From Geitlerinema sp. BBD 1991-9 (lineage in GTDB: Bacteria; Cyanobacteriota; Cyanobacteriia; Cyanobacteriales; Geitlerinemataceae), in assembly GCA_001657325.1 (NCBI GenBank), contig LWRO01000005.1:248001-312000 (forward strand): a stretch of 64,000 nucleotides of DNA. Reading direction: 5' to 3'. Within the stretch, counting starts at the first letter, position 1, and each line of letters starts with the position of its first letter. Under the pieces are notes generated by a model. It was not told the DNA's origin and made no database searches. It saw only the letters and a program-made list of their open reading frames with translations. The translations under genes were made by a program, and so were the position numbers. Of this stretch, positions 17,750 to 26,859 are shown one piece after another.

Positions 17750-18169
17750 GTGAAGTCCAACGACCCTAACATTACCCAACTGCAATTTTCTGGCTTGAGT
17801 TTCTGGCTGACCCTCCTACTCGTCGTCTTTTTCCTCAGTGCGGTGGGGTTGGGGTGGTTGGTGAAGTCGATCGTGATTCTGTTCGCGTTGATTCCCCTCA
17901 TCGGACTCGTGGCACTGTTTGGGGTTCAATGGTGGATCGGTCGCAGTCTCGTGCGCGATCGATGCCCCGTGTGCGGCTTTGAAATGGCGGGATTGCAGCA
18001 GCAAGAGCTGATTCAATGTCCGAATTGCGGCGAAACCCTGAAAATTGAGGACGGACGGTTTCAACGATCTGCGCCGCCGGGAACGATCGACGTACAAGCG
18101 ATCGACGTGTCCTCGAAAGCGCTCGGCGAATCACAATCGACGGCAAACTACGACGATCGAGCGAATTAA
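17750..18169 (+). CDS. Small membrane protein with a CxxC zinc ribbon
   Basis: 139 aa from GTG 17750, with GAGG eight to eleven bases upstream. Two adjacent hydrophobic segments (about residues 17-38 and 40-64, for example FWLTLLLVVFFLSAVGLGWL) are followed by a zinc-ribbon-like pair DRCPVCGFEM and IQCPNCGETL, then a hydrophilic tail. The four cysteines are ideally placed for one metal ion on the cytoplasmic side. I know this arrangement from cyanobacterial proteins of unknown function. It is upstream of and co-directional with the DsbA-like lipoprotein gene (57-nt gap), so a link to redox or metal handling is possible but not shown. Confidence 0.75.
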   Translation: MKSNDPNITQLQFSGLSFWLTLLLVVFFLSAVGLGWLVKSIVILFALIPLIGLVALFGVQWWIGRSLVRDRCPVCGFEMAGLQQQELIQCPNCGETLKIEDGRFQRSAPPGTIDVQAIDVSSKALGESQSTANYDDRAN

Positions 18170-18226
18170 ATCGAGCAAATTAATGAGAAACGATCGCTGT
18201 TAACGATTGGAACTGAGAGTTTTTTT

Positions 18227-19033
18227 ATGAATGCGAACGCTTTGTGGACGGGTTGGTGGACTGGGTTGAAATCGTCGCATCGATCGATCTGGCTGTTGGG
18301 AGTCTTGCTAGCATGTTTGACGTTGAGCAGTTGCTCGAGTCCCGCTCGATCGAGCGATTCTCAGGTTTCTGTTCCTGAAGACTTAGAAGAACAAGTCCTG
18401 CAGGTGATTCGCGACAATCCAGAAGTCATTCTCGAATCGGTTCAGGCCTACCAACAACAGCAACAGGACGAGAAACAGCAGGCGCGTCAAGCCTTCCTGC
18501 AAAAAATGGTGGAAGATCCGGCTTTCGTCATTGGCGACTCTCCGGTGAAGGGTGCAGACGCTCGCGAGATCGTCATGTTGGAATTCTCGGATTTTGAATG
18601 TCCGTTCTGCGCGCGGGCCCACTCGACCGTCAAAGAATTTATGGCGAAATACGGCGATCGCGTGACTTTGACATACAAGCACCTTCCTCTCGTTGCGATT
18701 CACCAACAAGCACTCCCCGCATCTCGCGCCGCCTGGGCCGCACAGCAACAAGAGAAATTCTGGGAATATTACGACGCACTGTTTGAAAATCAAGATCGAC
18801 TCGGCGACGAGCTGTACGTTGAAATCGCGACAGATTTAGACCTCGACCTCGAGCAGTTCGATCGAGATCGCAACAGTGACGAAGCCTTACGCGCCATTCA
18901 AAAAGACCTCGAAATGGCCGACGAATTGGGACTGTCGGGAACGCCCGCCTTTTTCATCAACGGGGAAGCCATTTCGGGGGCTGTGGACTTGTCGGAATTT
19001 GAGGCCGCCCTCGATCGAGCAACGTCCCGCTAA
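18227..19033 (+). CDS. DsbA-family thioredoxin-fold lipoprotein
   Basis: 268 aa from ATG 18227. The N-terminus is a lipoprotein signal: hydrophobic SIWLLGVLLACLTLSS with a lipobox ending at Cys36 (LSSC). After a helical Gln-rich stretch, the thioredoxin-fold domain begins with EIVMLEFSDFECPFC, giving a CPFC active site (Cys125 and Cys128), and contains the cis-proline loop LGLSGTPAFFINGEAISGAV. This is the DsbA/BdbD-like oxidoreductase class that introduces or rearranges disulfides outside the cytoplasm, membrane-anchored here. No VKOR/DsbB partner is nearby. The family is sure; the direction of the redox reaction is inferred. Confidence 0.9.
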   Translation: MNANALWTGWWTGLKSSHRSIWLLGVLLACLTLSSCSSPARSSDSQVSVPEDLEEQVLQVIRDNPEVILESVQAYQQQQQDEKQQARQAFLQKMVEDPAFVIGDSPVKGADAREIVMLEFSDFECPFCARAHSTVKEFMAKYGDRVTLTYKHLPLVAIHQQALPASRAAWAAQQQEKFWEYYDALFENQDRLGDELYVEIATDLDLDLEQFDRDRNSDEALRAIQKDLEMADELGLSGTPAFFINGEAISGAVDLSEFEAALDRATSR

Positions 19034-19107
19034 CCCGCCCTGACTCTCACCGGCCGGTCGAGCGAACTCGAAAAATTCGCTTTTTCTTTAGACCCACTTT
19101 ATCCAAC

Positions 19108-19148
19108 GGCGATCCCGCTCCGCTCGTCAGGCTTTGAACGGGATCGCC
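19108..19148. repeat. 10-bp inverted repeat after the DsbA-like gene
   Basis: GGCGATCCCG (19108-19117) pairs perfectly with CGGGATCGCC (19139-19148) around a 21-nt loop. There is no T-run immediately after it, so terminator function is uncertain; it lies between the lipoprotein gene and sphR. Confidence 0.5.
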
Positions 19149-19230
19149 ACCTGACAAGCTCTACTCATACATTTTTTAATTATCTTGTCAAGAGATGTTC
19201 GGATGAGCAAAATTGATATATGAATAAGGT

Positions 19231-19250
19231 GGCTCTTAACATCTAGATTA
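19231..19250 (+). promoter_or_regulatory. Possible weak Pho box before sphR
   Basis: CTTAACAT about 20 bases before the sphR start is one mismatch from the cyanobacterial Pho-box unit CTTAACCT. A poorer match, GATTACCT, follows at the expected 11-nt period. This would fit autoregulation of the phosphate two-component genes, but two units with one weak is thin evidence. Confidence 0.3.
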
Positions 19251-19257
19251 CCTAGTT

Positions 19258-20010
19258 ATGCTTTCCCTCGAGTCAATGCCGAATCGCGCTCAACCCGAAA
19301 TCGGCCAAGCCAACCGCATTCTCGTGGTTGAAGATGAAGATCTCATCCGAGAAATGGTCACGCTCGCTTTAGAGGACGAGGGATATCAGGTCAAAACCGC
19401 AACGGACGGTCAGATGGCTCTGACCTTTCTCCACGACCCGCACTTACAACCTGGGGAATTTCCGTTCGACTTGATCGTTTTAGATATCATGCTCCCCCAG
19501 GTGAACGGTCTCGATCTGTGTCGGTTGCTACGACAGCAGGGCAATCCCGTCCCTATTTTGATTCTCAGCGCCAAAGGGAGCGAAACCGATCGCGTTTTAG
19601 GCTTAGAAGTCGGTGCGGACGACTATCTGACCAAGCCGTTCAGTATGCGAGAGTTGGTGGCTCGCTGTCGCGCGTTGCTTCGCCGCCATCGTTTTGGCTT
19701 TGCGACACAACCGACGGTGTTGCAGTTCGGCGAGTTAGTGCTGTATCCGCAGCAGTGTCGCGTGTTGGCACGCGGTGAAGAAGTGAACCTCGCTCCGAAG
19801 GAATTCCGCCTACTGGAGCTGTTTATGAAGTCTCCCCGTCGCGTGTGGTCGCGGGAGCAACTGCTCGATCGCGTTTGGGGTTTCGATTTTGTTGGCGATA
19901 GTAAAACTGTGGACGTTCACATTCGCTGGCTTCGCGAAAAACTCGAAGAAGATCCTAGTAGTCCGAAATACATCATCACCGTTCGCGGCTTCGGCTATCG
20001 TTTAGGCTAG
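19258..20010 (+). CDS. sphR: OmpR-family response regulator of the phosphate regulon
   Basis: 250 aa from ATG 19258 (an internal ATG seven codons later is possible). The receiver domain shows ILVVEDEDLIREMVTLAL, the phospho-acceptor Asp76 in LIVLDIMLPQVNGLDLCR, and the Lys of DDYLTKPFSMREL. The winged-helix output domain has VNLAPKEFRLLELFMKSPRR and VDVHIRWLREKLEEDP, typical of PhoB/OmpR. The gene is 29 nt upstream of a small histidine kinase and 1.4 kb upstream of phoU, the arrangement of sphR-sphS-phoU in cyanobacteria. It activates phosphate-starvation genes by binding Pho boxes. The symbol rests on this context. Confidence 0.88.
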   Translation: MLSLESMPNRAQPEIGQANRILVVEDEDLIREMVTLALEDEGYQVKTATDGQMALTFLHDPHLQPGEFPFDLIVLDIMLPQVNGLDLCRLLRQQGNPVPILILSAKGSETDRVLGLEVGADDYLTKPFSMRELVARCRALLRRHRFGFATQPTVLQFGELVLYPQQCRVLARGEEVNLAPKEFRLLELFMKSPRRVWSREQLLDRVWGFDFVGDSKTVDVHIRWLREKLEEDPSSPKYIITVRGFGYRLG

Positions 20011-20038
20011 AGACGAACAGTTCGGCAACCTCAAACTT

Positions 20039-21322
20039 ATGTCGGCGATTGTGGCGTTTTTCTTGGGACTGGCCGTTGGAGGAGGGATGTGTTTCTGGCA
20101 ACGCACGCGGCAACGCCGAAATTGGCACTTTCTCCTCCAAGATCTGCCATCTGACGTGACCGAGGTTGCCCTGTCGCCGCAATCGCAGCTACGGATCGCG
20201 ATCGATCGACTCAATCAAGAGCAGCAGGAACTCGAACAAACGGTTCAAAGCTGGCAGCACGTACTTCAATTCGCCCCGTTCGGCTATTTACAAGTCGATG
20301 AAGAAAACCATTTGGTTTGGTACAACCGCGAGGCTCGATCGATGTTGAAAATTCAGCAGCCATCGCCGGACGTAGAACGGGTGTTATTGGAAGTCGTGCG
20401 CTCTTACGAACTCGATCGACTCATCGAACAAACCCGCGACGACAATCGATCGCTTCAGCAAGAATGGCAGTTTTATCCGGCTTCTTTGGATGCCGAAGAA
20501 CTCGAAGCGCAACAAGGACAAACCCTAAAAGCGTATAGTCTTCCCCTGGCTGGAGGTCAGGTTGGGGTGTTTTTTGAAAACCGCCAACCCCTCGTGGATT
20601 TGATGCAGTCGCACAATCGTTGGGTTTCAGATTTAGCTCACGAACTGCGAACGCCGTTGACTTCGATTCAGTTGGTGGTGGAAACGTCGATCGATCGACT
20701 CGAACCACCCGTGAAAACTTGGGTGGAGCGATTACTCCCGGAAGTTCAACGTCTGATTCACTTGGTACAAGACTGGTTAGAGTTGACCCATTTAGAAGCG
20801 AATCGATCGCTGCAAACACAACCGCTCCAACTCAACCCCTTGGTGATGTCGGTTTGGCAAACCCTCGAACCCCTCGCCAACCGCAAACACGTCCGCCTCG
20901 CCTATCGCGAACCTCGATCGATTTGGATCGACGGCGACGAATCGCGCTTGTACCGGGTTTTTCTAAATTTACTCGATAACGCCGTTCGTTACAGCCCCGA
21001 AGGCAGTGCGATTCGCGTCGAAGTCGAACAGCTAGAAAACGGCGATCGCGTCCGCGTTCACGTTATCGATTGTGGGTGTGGATTTGCTACAGCGGATTTA
21101 CCCCACGTGTTCGATCGACTCTATCGCGGCGATCCGGGACGGAGTCACGTGCAATCCAACGGACAAGCCCCCACCACCACCAGTGGAAGCGGTTTGGGGC
21201 TGGCGATCGTCAAACAAATCGTTCTCGCTCACGGCGGGACGATTTCGGCACAAAATCATCCCGAAACCAAAGGTGCGTGGCTTCGGATCTGCCTGCCTGT
21301 AGCCGAGGCCACACCCTCTTAA
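20039..21322 (+). CDS. sphS: Phosphate-sensing histidine kinase
   Basis: 427 aa from ATG 20039. One N-terminal hydrophobic anchor (about residues 2-18, IVAFFLGLAVGGGMCFW) is followed by a PAS-like domain (about 70-190, LQFAPFGYLQVDEENHLVWY), HisKA with SDLAHELRTPLTSIQLVVET (His201), and HATPase_c with NLLDNAVRYSP, DCGCGFATADLPHVFDRLYR and GSGLGLAIVKQIVLAHGG. A kinase with a single short anchor and no periplasmic loop is characteristic of PhoR/SphS, which reads phosphate through the transporter complex and PhoU. The order sphR-sphS-phoU supports this. Confidence 0.9.
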   Translation: MSAIVAFFLGLAVGGGMCFWQRTRQRRNWHFLLQDLPSDVTEVALSPQSQLRIAIDRLNQEQQELEQTVQSWQHVLQFAPFGYLQVDEENHLVWYNREARSMLKIQQPSPDVERVLLEVVRSYELDRLIEQTRDDNRSLQQEWQFYPASLDAEELEAQQGQTLKAYSLPLAGGQVGVFFENRQPLVDLMQSHNRWVSDLAHELRTPLTSIQLVVETSIDRLEPPVKTWVERLLPEVQRLIHLVQDWLELTHLEANRSLQTQPLQLNPLVMSVWQTLEPLANRKHVRLAYREPRSIWIDGDESRLYRVFLNLLDNAVRYSPEGSAIRVEVEQLENGDRVRVHVIDCGCGFATADLPHVFDRLYRGDPGRSHVQSNGQAPTTTSGSGLGLAIVKQIVLAHGGTISAQNHPETKGAWLRICLPVAEATPS

Positions 21323-21457
21323 AATGTGATGAAATTTTGACAAGTCGTTGCAATTCCCGAGGTAAAATCCCACATCGATCGTCGCTCGATCGATGCGATT
21401 TTAGAAAACTTGCTCCACAATAGAAGCGTGAGCATCGCATCGGTCGTGTAACCTCGG

Positions 21458-22123
21458 GTGAATCCTTCCTCAAAACTCCAAGCCAACCGCCAATACTTCC
21501 AACGGGAACTCAAACGCCTACGGCAAGACGTTTTGCGAATGGGGGCGTTGGTCGAACACGCCTTTCGGACGAGCCATCGCGCACTGTTCGATCGAGACTT
21601 GTCTGCAGCCGAGCGTTTGGCTGCCATTGACAAGCAGATCGATCGGTTCTACCGTCAAATCGAATCCGACAGCATCATGCTGTTAACCCTCCAAGCACCC
21701 GTCGCACAAGACTGTCGCGTTCTCGGCGCGTTCATGCAACTGGTTCGGGATCTCGAGCGTATCGGCGACTACGCCAAGGATTTAGGCGAAATTGCGGTCA
21801 AAATCTTTCCCTATCCCCCCCTCGACTGTATGCCCGAAATCGAGCGGATGTCCCACGAAGCCCAGGCGATGTTAGCCATGAGCCTGATCTCGCTGGTCGA
21901 TCTCAATCCCGAGGCGGGAAACCAAATGAAGGAAAAAGACACCACCGTCGATGACGCCTACGACCGACTCTACAACCGCCTCGCGTGTCAACGAGATTAT
22001 CCCGGCATTCTCGAACCCGTTCTACTCGTGACCCTGGCCATCCGCCACCTCGAACGCATGGCCGACCACGCCACCAACATCGGGCAGCGCGTGACTTATA
22101 TCGTGACCGGTCACCGAGGTTAA
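21458..22123 (+). CDS. phoU: Phosphate signalling protein PhoU
   Basis: 221 aa from GTG 21458, normal size for PhoU. The two-repeat three-helix-bundle architecture is visible through paired motifs: an N-terminal half with FQRELKRLRQDVLRMGALVE and QLVRDLERIGDYAKDLGEIA, and a C-terminal half with VTLAIRHLERMADHATNIGQ. The ERIGDYA and ERMADHA clusters are the metal-binding signatures. PhoU links the Pst transporter to SphS and keeps the kinase off when phosphate is plentiful. No pst genes lie in the window. The gene follows sphS in the same direction (135-nt gap). Confidence 0.95.
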   Translation: MNPSSKLQANRQYFQRELKRLRQDVLRMGALVEHAFRTSHRALFDRDLSAAERLAAIDKQIDRFYRQIESDSIMLLTLQAPVAQDCRVLGAFMQLVRDLERIGDYAKDLGEIAVKIFPYPPLDCMPEIERMSHEAQAMLAMSLISLVDLNPEAGNQMKEKDTTVDDAYDRLYNRLACQRDYPGILEPVLLVTLAIRHLERMADHATNIGQRVTYIVTGHRG

Positions 22124-22165
22124 AGCCTGGGTCGTCGCGAATACAACTGAGGAATTCTGCCCGCC

Positions 22166-23272
22166 TTACGTCAGCACTAAGTTATCGCGATGAACGACGG
22201 TTTCCGGCGTGCGATAACCGAGGATTTCAGGAATTTTATCGGACTGACAACCACAAATTTTGTGTAAGTCGATACTGTTATAATTCACAATGCCTCGACC
22301 GATTTCACGACCGTCGAGATCGCATAGGGTTACAGCATCGGAAACCTGGAAATCGCCGCCGATCTTCACGATTCCCGCAGCAAGCAGCGACTTGCCACCT
22401 TCGCAGATCGCCTTGACTGCCCCTGCATCGAGATATAGTTGACCTTGAGGGACTAAACCGTAAGCAATCCAGCGTTTGCGAGCGTTACCCGTCTGGTCGA
22501 GCGGTTCGAAGTGGGTGCCGATCTCTTCTCCCTCCAGCACCAACTCGATGTTTTTCGGGGTTTTCCCCGAGGTAATGACGGTACGAATGCCGCTGGACGT
22601 GGCAATGCGAGCGGCGGAAATCTTGGTTTGCATTCCCCCCGTTCCCCAACCGCTGCGCGACGTTCCCGCATCGAGATGGATTAAGTCGTCGGGGTGCGCG
22701 ACGCGATCGATCGGCCGAGCGTTGGGGTCGCGGTTGGGATCGGCTGAATAGAGTCGATCGACATCGGTGAGCAAAAACAGCCAATCCGCTTCGATCGAAC
22801 TGGCGACGAGTGCGCTGAGGGTATCGTTATCGCCGAATTTGAGTTCGTCCGTGGCGATGGTGTCGTTTTCGTTGACGATAGGAATCACGCCGAGGCGCAA
22901 CAGTTCTTTGAACGTGTTGTAAGCGTTCACGTAACTCCCCCGCTGCATGAGATCTTTTCGGGTGAGGAGAACTTGGGCGATCGGCTGTTGCAAGGTGGTA
23001 AACAGATCGTCGTACACGCGCATCAAACGACCTTGTCCGACTGCAGCCACGGCTTGTTTAGTCACCAACCGTCGAGGTCGATCGTTCAGTCCCAGCCGAG
23101 CGCATCCAACCCCCACAGCACCGGAGGACACGAGAACGACGCGATGTCCTCGGCGGCGCAAGTGCGTGAGGGTTTCGACGAGACTCGCGATCGTTGAAAG
23201 GGACAAATCGCCGGTTTGAGACCGTGTCAGGCTAGAAGTCCCGATTTTGACGACGAGGGTTTGAGATTCCAT
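22166..23272 (-). CDS. proB: Glutamate 5-kinase with PUA domain
   Basis: 368 aa from ATG 23272. The amino-acid-kinase domain (about residues 1-255) has [48 protein letters not shown] and [21 protein letters not shown]-terminal PUA domain (about 275-360) ends in [20 protein letters not shown]. The enzyme phosphorylates glutamate, the first and feedback-controlled step of proline synthesis. Length is as in E. coli ProB. proA is not adjacent. It converges on phoU (42-nt gap). Confidence 0.96.
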   Translation of the reverse strand: MESQTLVVKIGTSSLTRSQTGDLSLSTIASLVETLTHLRRRGHRVVLVSSGAVGVGCARLGLNDRPRRLVTKQAVAAVGQGRLMRVYDDLFTTLQQPIAQVLLTRKDLMQRGSYVNAYNTFKELLRLGVIPIVNENDTIATDELKFGDNDTLSALVASSIEADWLFLLTDVDRLYSADPNRDPNARPIDRVAHPDDLIHLDAGTSRSGWGTGGMQTKISAARIATSSGIRTVITSGKTPKNIELVLEGEEIGTHFEPLDQTGNARKRWIAYGLVPQGQLYLDAGAVKAICEGGKSLLAAGIVKIGGDFQVSDAVTLCDLDGREIGRGIVNYNSIDLHKICGCQSDKIPEILGYRTPETVVHRDNLVLT

Positions 23273-23439
23273 AGATGTTGGGAGGCCAGAGCCGATGCGC
23301 TCGAGGTTCGAGTTTTGAGGGTTGAGATTCGATGAATTTTATCGCAAACGCACCTCATCGTCGATCGATCTGAGGAACCTCTTACATCGGTCGTCGAGCA
23401 AAAGACTGCGATCTCGTTTCCAGTCCCATTCGATCGAAC

Positions 23440-23943
23440 CTAAACCTCTTCGTCCTCCGGCAAATGTCCCTGAATCACCATCACCGAACAGGAGGCTTGG
23501 TGTAAAACGTAGTTGCTGACGCTCCCGAGAAACACTTCTTTCAATCCTCGATTTCCCCGTCGTCCTAATACGATGAGATCGGCCTCCCAACTTCTCGCAA
23601 TATCGCAAATCCAAGATCCCGGATCGCCAAACTTACTCTCTGAACTGACAGAAACACCTTTTTCTTCAGCTTGCTTGCAATAGGTTTGCAGCATCTTTTC
23701 AACGCGATCGGTTTCTTTTTTGAGGTGTTCTTGCTGCAACTCGAACATCATTTTACTGCTCGATAGATCGATGCCAATTCCAGTTCCCATCAGCGGAACC
23801 GCTTCACTAACGCGCTGCATCGTCGTACAATGAAAAATCCGAAGTGCTGCACCTTCGTGAATCGCTGTATTCAAAGCGTGTTGAAACACTTTTGGGGCAG
23901 ATGAAGAATCGTCTACTGCAACGAGAATTCTTTTAAAACTCAT
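23440..23943 (-). CDS. Universal stress protein (UspA family)
   Basis: 167 aa from ATG 23943; GGAG about eleven bases upstream supports it, and a GTG four codons earlier is possible. MSFKRILVAVDDSSSAPKVF is the usual Usp start. The ATP-binding signature is present as LGRRGNRGLKEVFLGSVSNY followed by VLHQASCSVMVIQ (the G-x2-G-x9-G-S/T pattern), so it is probably an ATP-binding type. Usp proteins are cytoplasmic stress modulators without a single defined reaction. The gene lies between proB and the ADP-ribosylglycohydrolase gene on the same strand, but the gaps are large enough for separate promoters. Confidence 0.9.
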   Translation of the reverse strand: MSFKRILVAVDDSSSAPKVFQHALNTAIHEGAALRIFHCTTMQRVSEAVPLMGTGIGIDLSSSKMMFELQQEHLKKETDRVEKMLQTYCKQAEEKGVSVSSESKFGDPGSWICDIARSWEADLIVLGRRGNRGLKEVFLGSVSNYVLHQASCSVMVIQGHLPEDEEV

Positions 23944-24083
23944 CCTTAAATTCACTCCGTTCTTTTTTAATAATGTTTCTTGAAGGTCGAAGTTCGAGCT
24001 GCTCTAAAACCACTCGTCTTCGATCTCTGCTTCGATCTTACCGAAAAGAAATCACAAAATATATTGCTTTTTGTTTCGATGTT

Positions 24084-25034
24084 TTATTTCAAGAAATCGA
24101 AATCCATCGATGCTTCTAGGCGCTTGGCGAGGTCTATAATATCGTCTTTACGGGCGATCGAATTGACCCAAGCTTTAGGAATAGCGTTGAAGCCATAGTA
24201 CAATCCCGCAAGTCCCCCGGTAATTGCCGCGATGGTGTCGGTATCGTTGCCTAAATTCACCGCTTGGAGAACTGCCTCGGCGTAGTTGTCGGTGGAGAGA
24301 AAGCACCATAAAGCCGCTTCGAGGCTGTGAACGACATACCCAGTCGAGATAATTTCATCGATGGAGAGAGTGGTGATGTCGTTCCAGATTCGATCGAAAT
24401 GATGCCGTTCTTCAACGAAGGGCGGTTTGCTGTAATAGGACTCGACCAGGTTCAATCCCATTTCGTAGGACGTTTTCGGATCGACTCGATCGAGCAGTCC
24501 CGCTGCAATGCTAACGTAAATGCCACAAGCCATTTGACTGCGGGGGTGGGCGTGGGTGATAGCGGAAACCTGATGGACTCGATCGAGAAAAACGGGGGTG
24601 TTGACGGATTCGGCGTAATACACCATGGGTAAAATCCGCATCAGGGAACCATTCCCGTTGCTGCGTTCGCCCGTTTCCCCCGATTCTGTCGGCGAAACGC
24701 CCCGCATCAGTTTACCGAGCGCTCGCGTGGTCGAACCGCCAATATCAAAGACTTCTCCGTGGGGCGTCCAAATCTCGGCCGTAAACCACTGACAGAATTT
24801 TTGGGAGATCGTATCGAGGGAAAAGTCTTCGCACAATGCCTCAGCGAGACATAATGTCAGAGAACTATCATCCGACCAAGTACCCGGTGGCTGATTGTAC
24901 GTGCCATAACCCCGCATATCGGTTACGGGATCGTCACCCCGTTCGGCTCTCGTCGTGAACTCCACTGGCACGCCCAGCGCATCCCCGACACAAACACCCA
25001 TTAAGCCAGACAGGACAGCAGATCGATCGCTCAT
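24084..25034 (-). CDS. ADP-ribosylglycohydrolase family protein
   Basis: 316 aa from ATG 25034 (a start five codons upstream is possible). Family motifs: GLMGVCVGDALGVPVEFTTR, TWSDDSSLTLCLAEALCED (metal-binding Ser/Thr-Asp-Asp), RSNGNGSLMRILPMVYYAES, and the C-terminal NLGNDTDTIAAITGGLAGLY with the second metal-binding Asp-Thr-Asp. These two-magnesium enzymes remove ADP-ribose from proteins or other acceptors. DraG, which reactivates nitrogenase reductase, is the best-known relative. No ADP-ribosyltransferase or nitrogenase gene is in view, so the substrate cannot be named. Confidence 0.92.
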   Translation of the reverse strand: MSDRSAVLSGLMGVCVGDALGVPVEFTTRAERGDDPVTDMRGYGTYNQPPGTWSDDSSLTLCLAEALCEDFSLDTISQKFCQWFTAEIWTPHGEVFDIGGSTTRALGKLMRGVSPTESGETGERSNGNGSLMRILPMVYYAESVNTPVFLDRVHQVSAITHAHPRSQMACGIYVSIAAGLLDRVDPKTSYEMGLNLVESYYSKPPFVEERHHFDRIWNDITTLSIDEIISTGYVVHSLEAALWCFLSTDNYAEAVLQAVNLGNDTDTIAAITGGLAGLYYGFNAIPKAWVNSIARKDDIIDLAKRLEASMDFDFLK

Positions 25035-25468
25035 GGCTTTCCAAATCAATGCCTCGTAACCCTATTCTATGCGTTCGTTACACTCACACTCACGCGGGTG
25101 GCGATGAGATGGTGAGGCGGTGGGAAGATGAGGCCGTGGAGAGATAAATACCGCTCAACTGCTATCTCTTATCACTCTTCGCTTTTCACGTTGCACCCTT
25201 CACTGAAAAGTTAGGGCTTGCTCTTGATATAGAATTGCGGTATTAATGAAAATAGATTTCAATAGAGCAATTGCAGTGCTTCATTCGATCGTGTAAATAT
25301 CCTTGCAATCGATATATTGAGCGCTATGATTTTTATGAATTTTTAAACCTTTTTGAAAATCTTTGTAAATTAAAATCACCAAAAGGCTATATTGTGATAA
25401 ATTGTCTCATTGGATAGAATCTTAGATGAGAATTTCTATGAACTACTGAGTATAGGAGATATATACAG
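25035..25468 (+). promoter_or_regulatory. Upstream region of the feo locus with a possible Fur site
   Basis: About 430 bases without a gene, AT-rich in the right half. A dyad-like TAATGAAAATAGATTTCAAT (25244-25263; TGAAA and TTTCA arms) could be a Fur box, as expected for ferrous-iron genes, but it matches the consensus only partly. A clear AGGAG precedes the feoA1 start. Confidence 0.3.
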
Positions 25469-26047
25469 ATGCCAAGCCAGTACAAAACACGAGGTCGTTG
25501 CCAATCGTCTCATCGGGGATGGGGGTTTACGTTCGTGGGGGGTAACGTCGAACGCGCCGAACCCTCGAAAAAGACCTCCGTTACCGATACGACCTTTCCC
25601 CTGTGCGAAGCCCAGGTGGGCGATCGATTGTGGGTTGTCGAATCGATCGGGGGCACTCGATCGCATGAAGTCCACGTCGGGGACGAACTGCACGTCATCA
25701 ATCTCACGAAAAGCGGTTCAGTCATTGTCGAGATCGGCGGAGATCGAATTGGCTTGTGCGCCCGTCGGACTCAATCGACCCTCGTATCTCGCGATCCGAA
25801 AGTCACAGCAGATTTGCAACCCCTCCGAGACTTAAAAGTCGGCTCTCGAGGGCGCATTTTCAGCTACGACTGTTCCCGTAAGGGCTATCGAAAACGTTTG
25901 CTGGCGATGGGACTCACCCCAGGCACTGAGTTTAAGGTCACTCGCTACGCTCCTCTCGGCGATCCCATCGAAATTCAAGTGCGCGGGTTTAATCTCAGCC
26001 TGCGAAAAGACGATGCAGATGCCTTAGTGGTTGAAAGCGTTCGATAA
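25469..26047 (+). CDS. feoA: FeoA-type protein with two FeoA domains (copy 1)
   Basis: 192 aa from ATG 25469 with AGGAG upstream. FeoA proteins are normally about 75-85 residues; this one has two SH3-like FeoA domains. The first (about residues 46-110) has FPLCEAQVGDRLWVVESIGG but lacks the usual RRLxxMGL core. The second (about 118-190) is canonical: LRDLKVGSRGRIFSYDCSRK, YRKRLLAMGLTPGTEFKVTR, PLGDPIEIQVRGFNLSLRKD. A basic N-terminal leader with RGWGFTFVGGN also occurs in the second copy. FeoA binds FeoB in the membrane and supports Fe(II) uptake. Nearby feoA2, feoB and feoC make the assignment safe. Confidence 0.88.
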   Translation: MPSQYKTRGRCQSSHRGWGFTFVGGNVERAEPSKKTSVTDTTFPLCEAQVGDRLWVVESIGGTRSHEVHVGDELHVINLTKSGSVIVEIGGDRIGLCARRTQSTLVSRDPKVTADLQPLRDLKVGSRGRIFSYDCSRKGYRKRLLAMGLTPGTEFKVTRYAPLGDPIEIQVRGFNLSLRKDDADALVVESVR

Positions 26048-26228
26048 CCTCGCTGCACGACAGCTCGTCGCACGATCGACACTCCAACGACTAACTCCAT
26101 GTCAGTAACTCAGACTTCAGACGGGCCAATCTTCCGTTTTCAGGCGTTCCGCCTCAACCCCACCGTCGATCTCGCCCCGTTTTTCCCACACCGATCGATG
26201 TACAGTCACGACCCTTGAGGAAATTGTT

Positions 26229-26843
26229 ATGAACCGATACCCAACAGACCGCGAATGCTGTGGAGAACGCCCGAGACGGGGATGGAAATTTACGTTTCTC
26301 GGTGACGTAAACGAGGAAAACGGCTCGATCGAAGCCTCGAGCGTCCCCGCGCCACTGGACGGCTTTGCACTGTCCGAAGCTAGCGTCGGCGATCGATTGT
26401 GGATCGTCAGCTTGACCCGACAATGCGGCTTCAAACGCCTGCACGGTATGGGATTAGCTCGCGGCGTCGAATTGCAAGTCCTCAGCAAAATGCCCAGCGG
26501 TTCCGTTGTCGTGGCCGTCCGCGACGAGCGCTTGGGACTCAACGCTGGTATTGCGAGTCAAACCTTCGTGTCAAAATCGAAACCCAAAATGTCACCTATG
26601 GATACCTCAACTCGTAAATCGCTCAAAGACTTTGCCACCGGAGCAAAAGGAAAAGTCCTCGGCTACGAATCAGCAACCGGATCGTACAAAAGGAAATTGC
26701 TGGCCATGGGACTGACCCCCGGAACTGAATTTACCGTCAATCGCCACGCCCCCCTCGGCGATCCGGTTGAAATCTGCGTTCGAGGATTCAGTTTGAGTCT
26801 GCGAAAAGCTGAAGCGGAATCCCTTGTTGTCGAAGAAGTGTAA
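26229..26843 (+). CDS. feoA: FeoA-type protein with two FeoA domains (copy 2)
   Basis: 204 aa from ATG 26229. It is organised like the first copy: leader RRGWKFTFLGDVNEENGS, first FeoA domain (about residues 46-118, SEASVGDRLWIVSLTRQCGF, KRLHGMGLARGVELQVLSKM), second domain (about 130-204, YKRKLLAMGLTPGTEFTVNR, PLGDPVEICVRGFSLSLRKA). In this copy both domains keep the RLxxMGL core, while in copy 1 only the second does. The two genes look like an old tandem duplication. FeoB starts 17 nt after this stop, so translation of the two is probably coupled. Confidence 0.9.
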   Translation: MNRYPTDRECCGERPRRGWKFTFLGDVNEENGSIEASSVPAPLDGFALSEASVGDRLWIVSLTRQCGFKRLHGMGLARGVELQVLSKMPSGSVVVAVRDERLGLNAGIASQTFVSKSKPKMSPMDTSTRKSLKDFATGAKGKVLGYESATGSYKRKLLAMGLTPGTEFTVNRHAPLGDPVEICVRGFSLSLRKAEAESLVVEEV

Positions 26844-26859
26844 GGTTAACAGCGAACAA

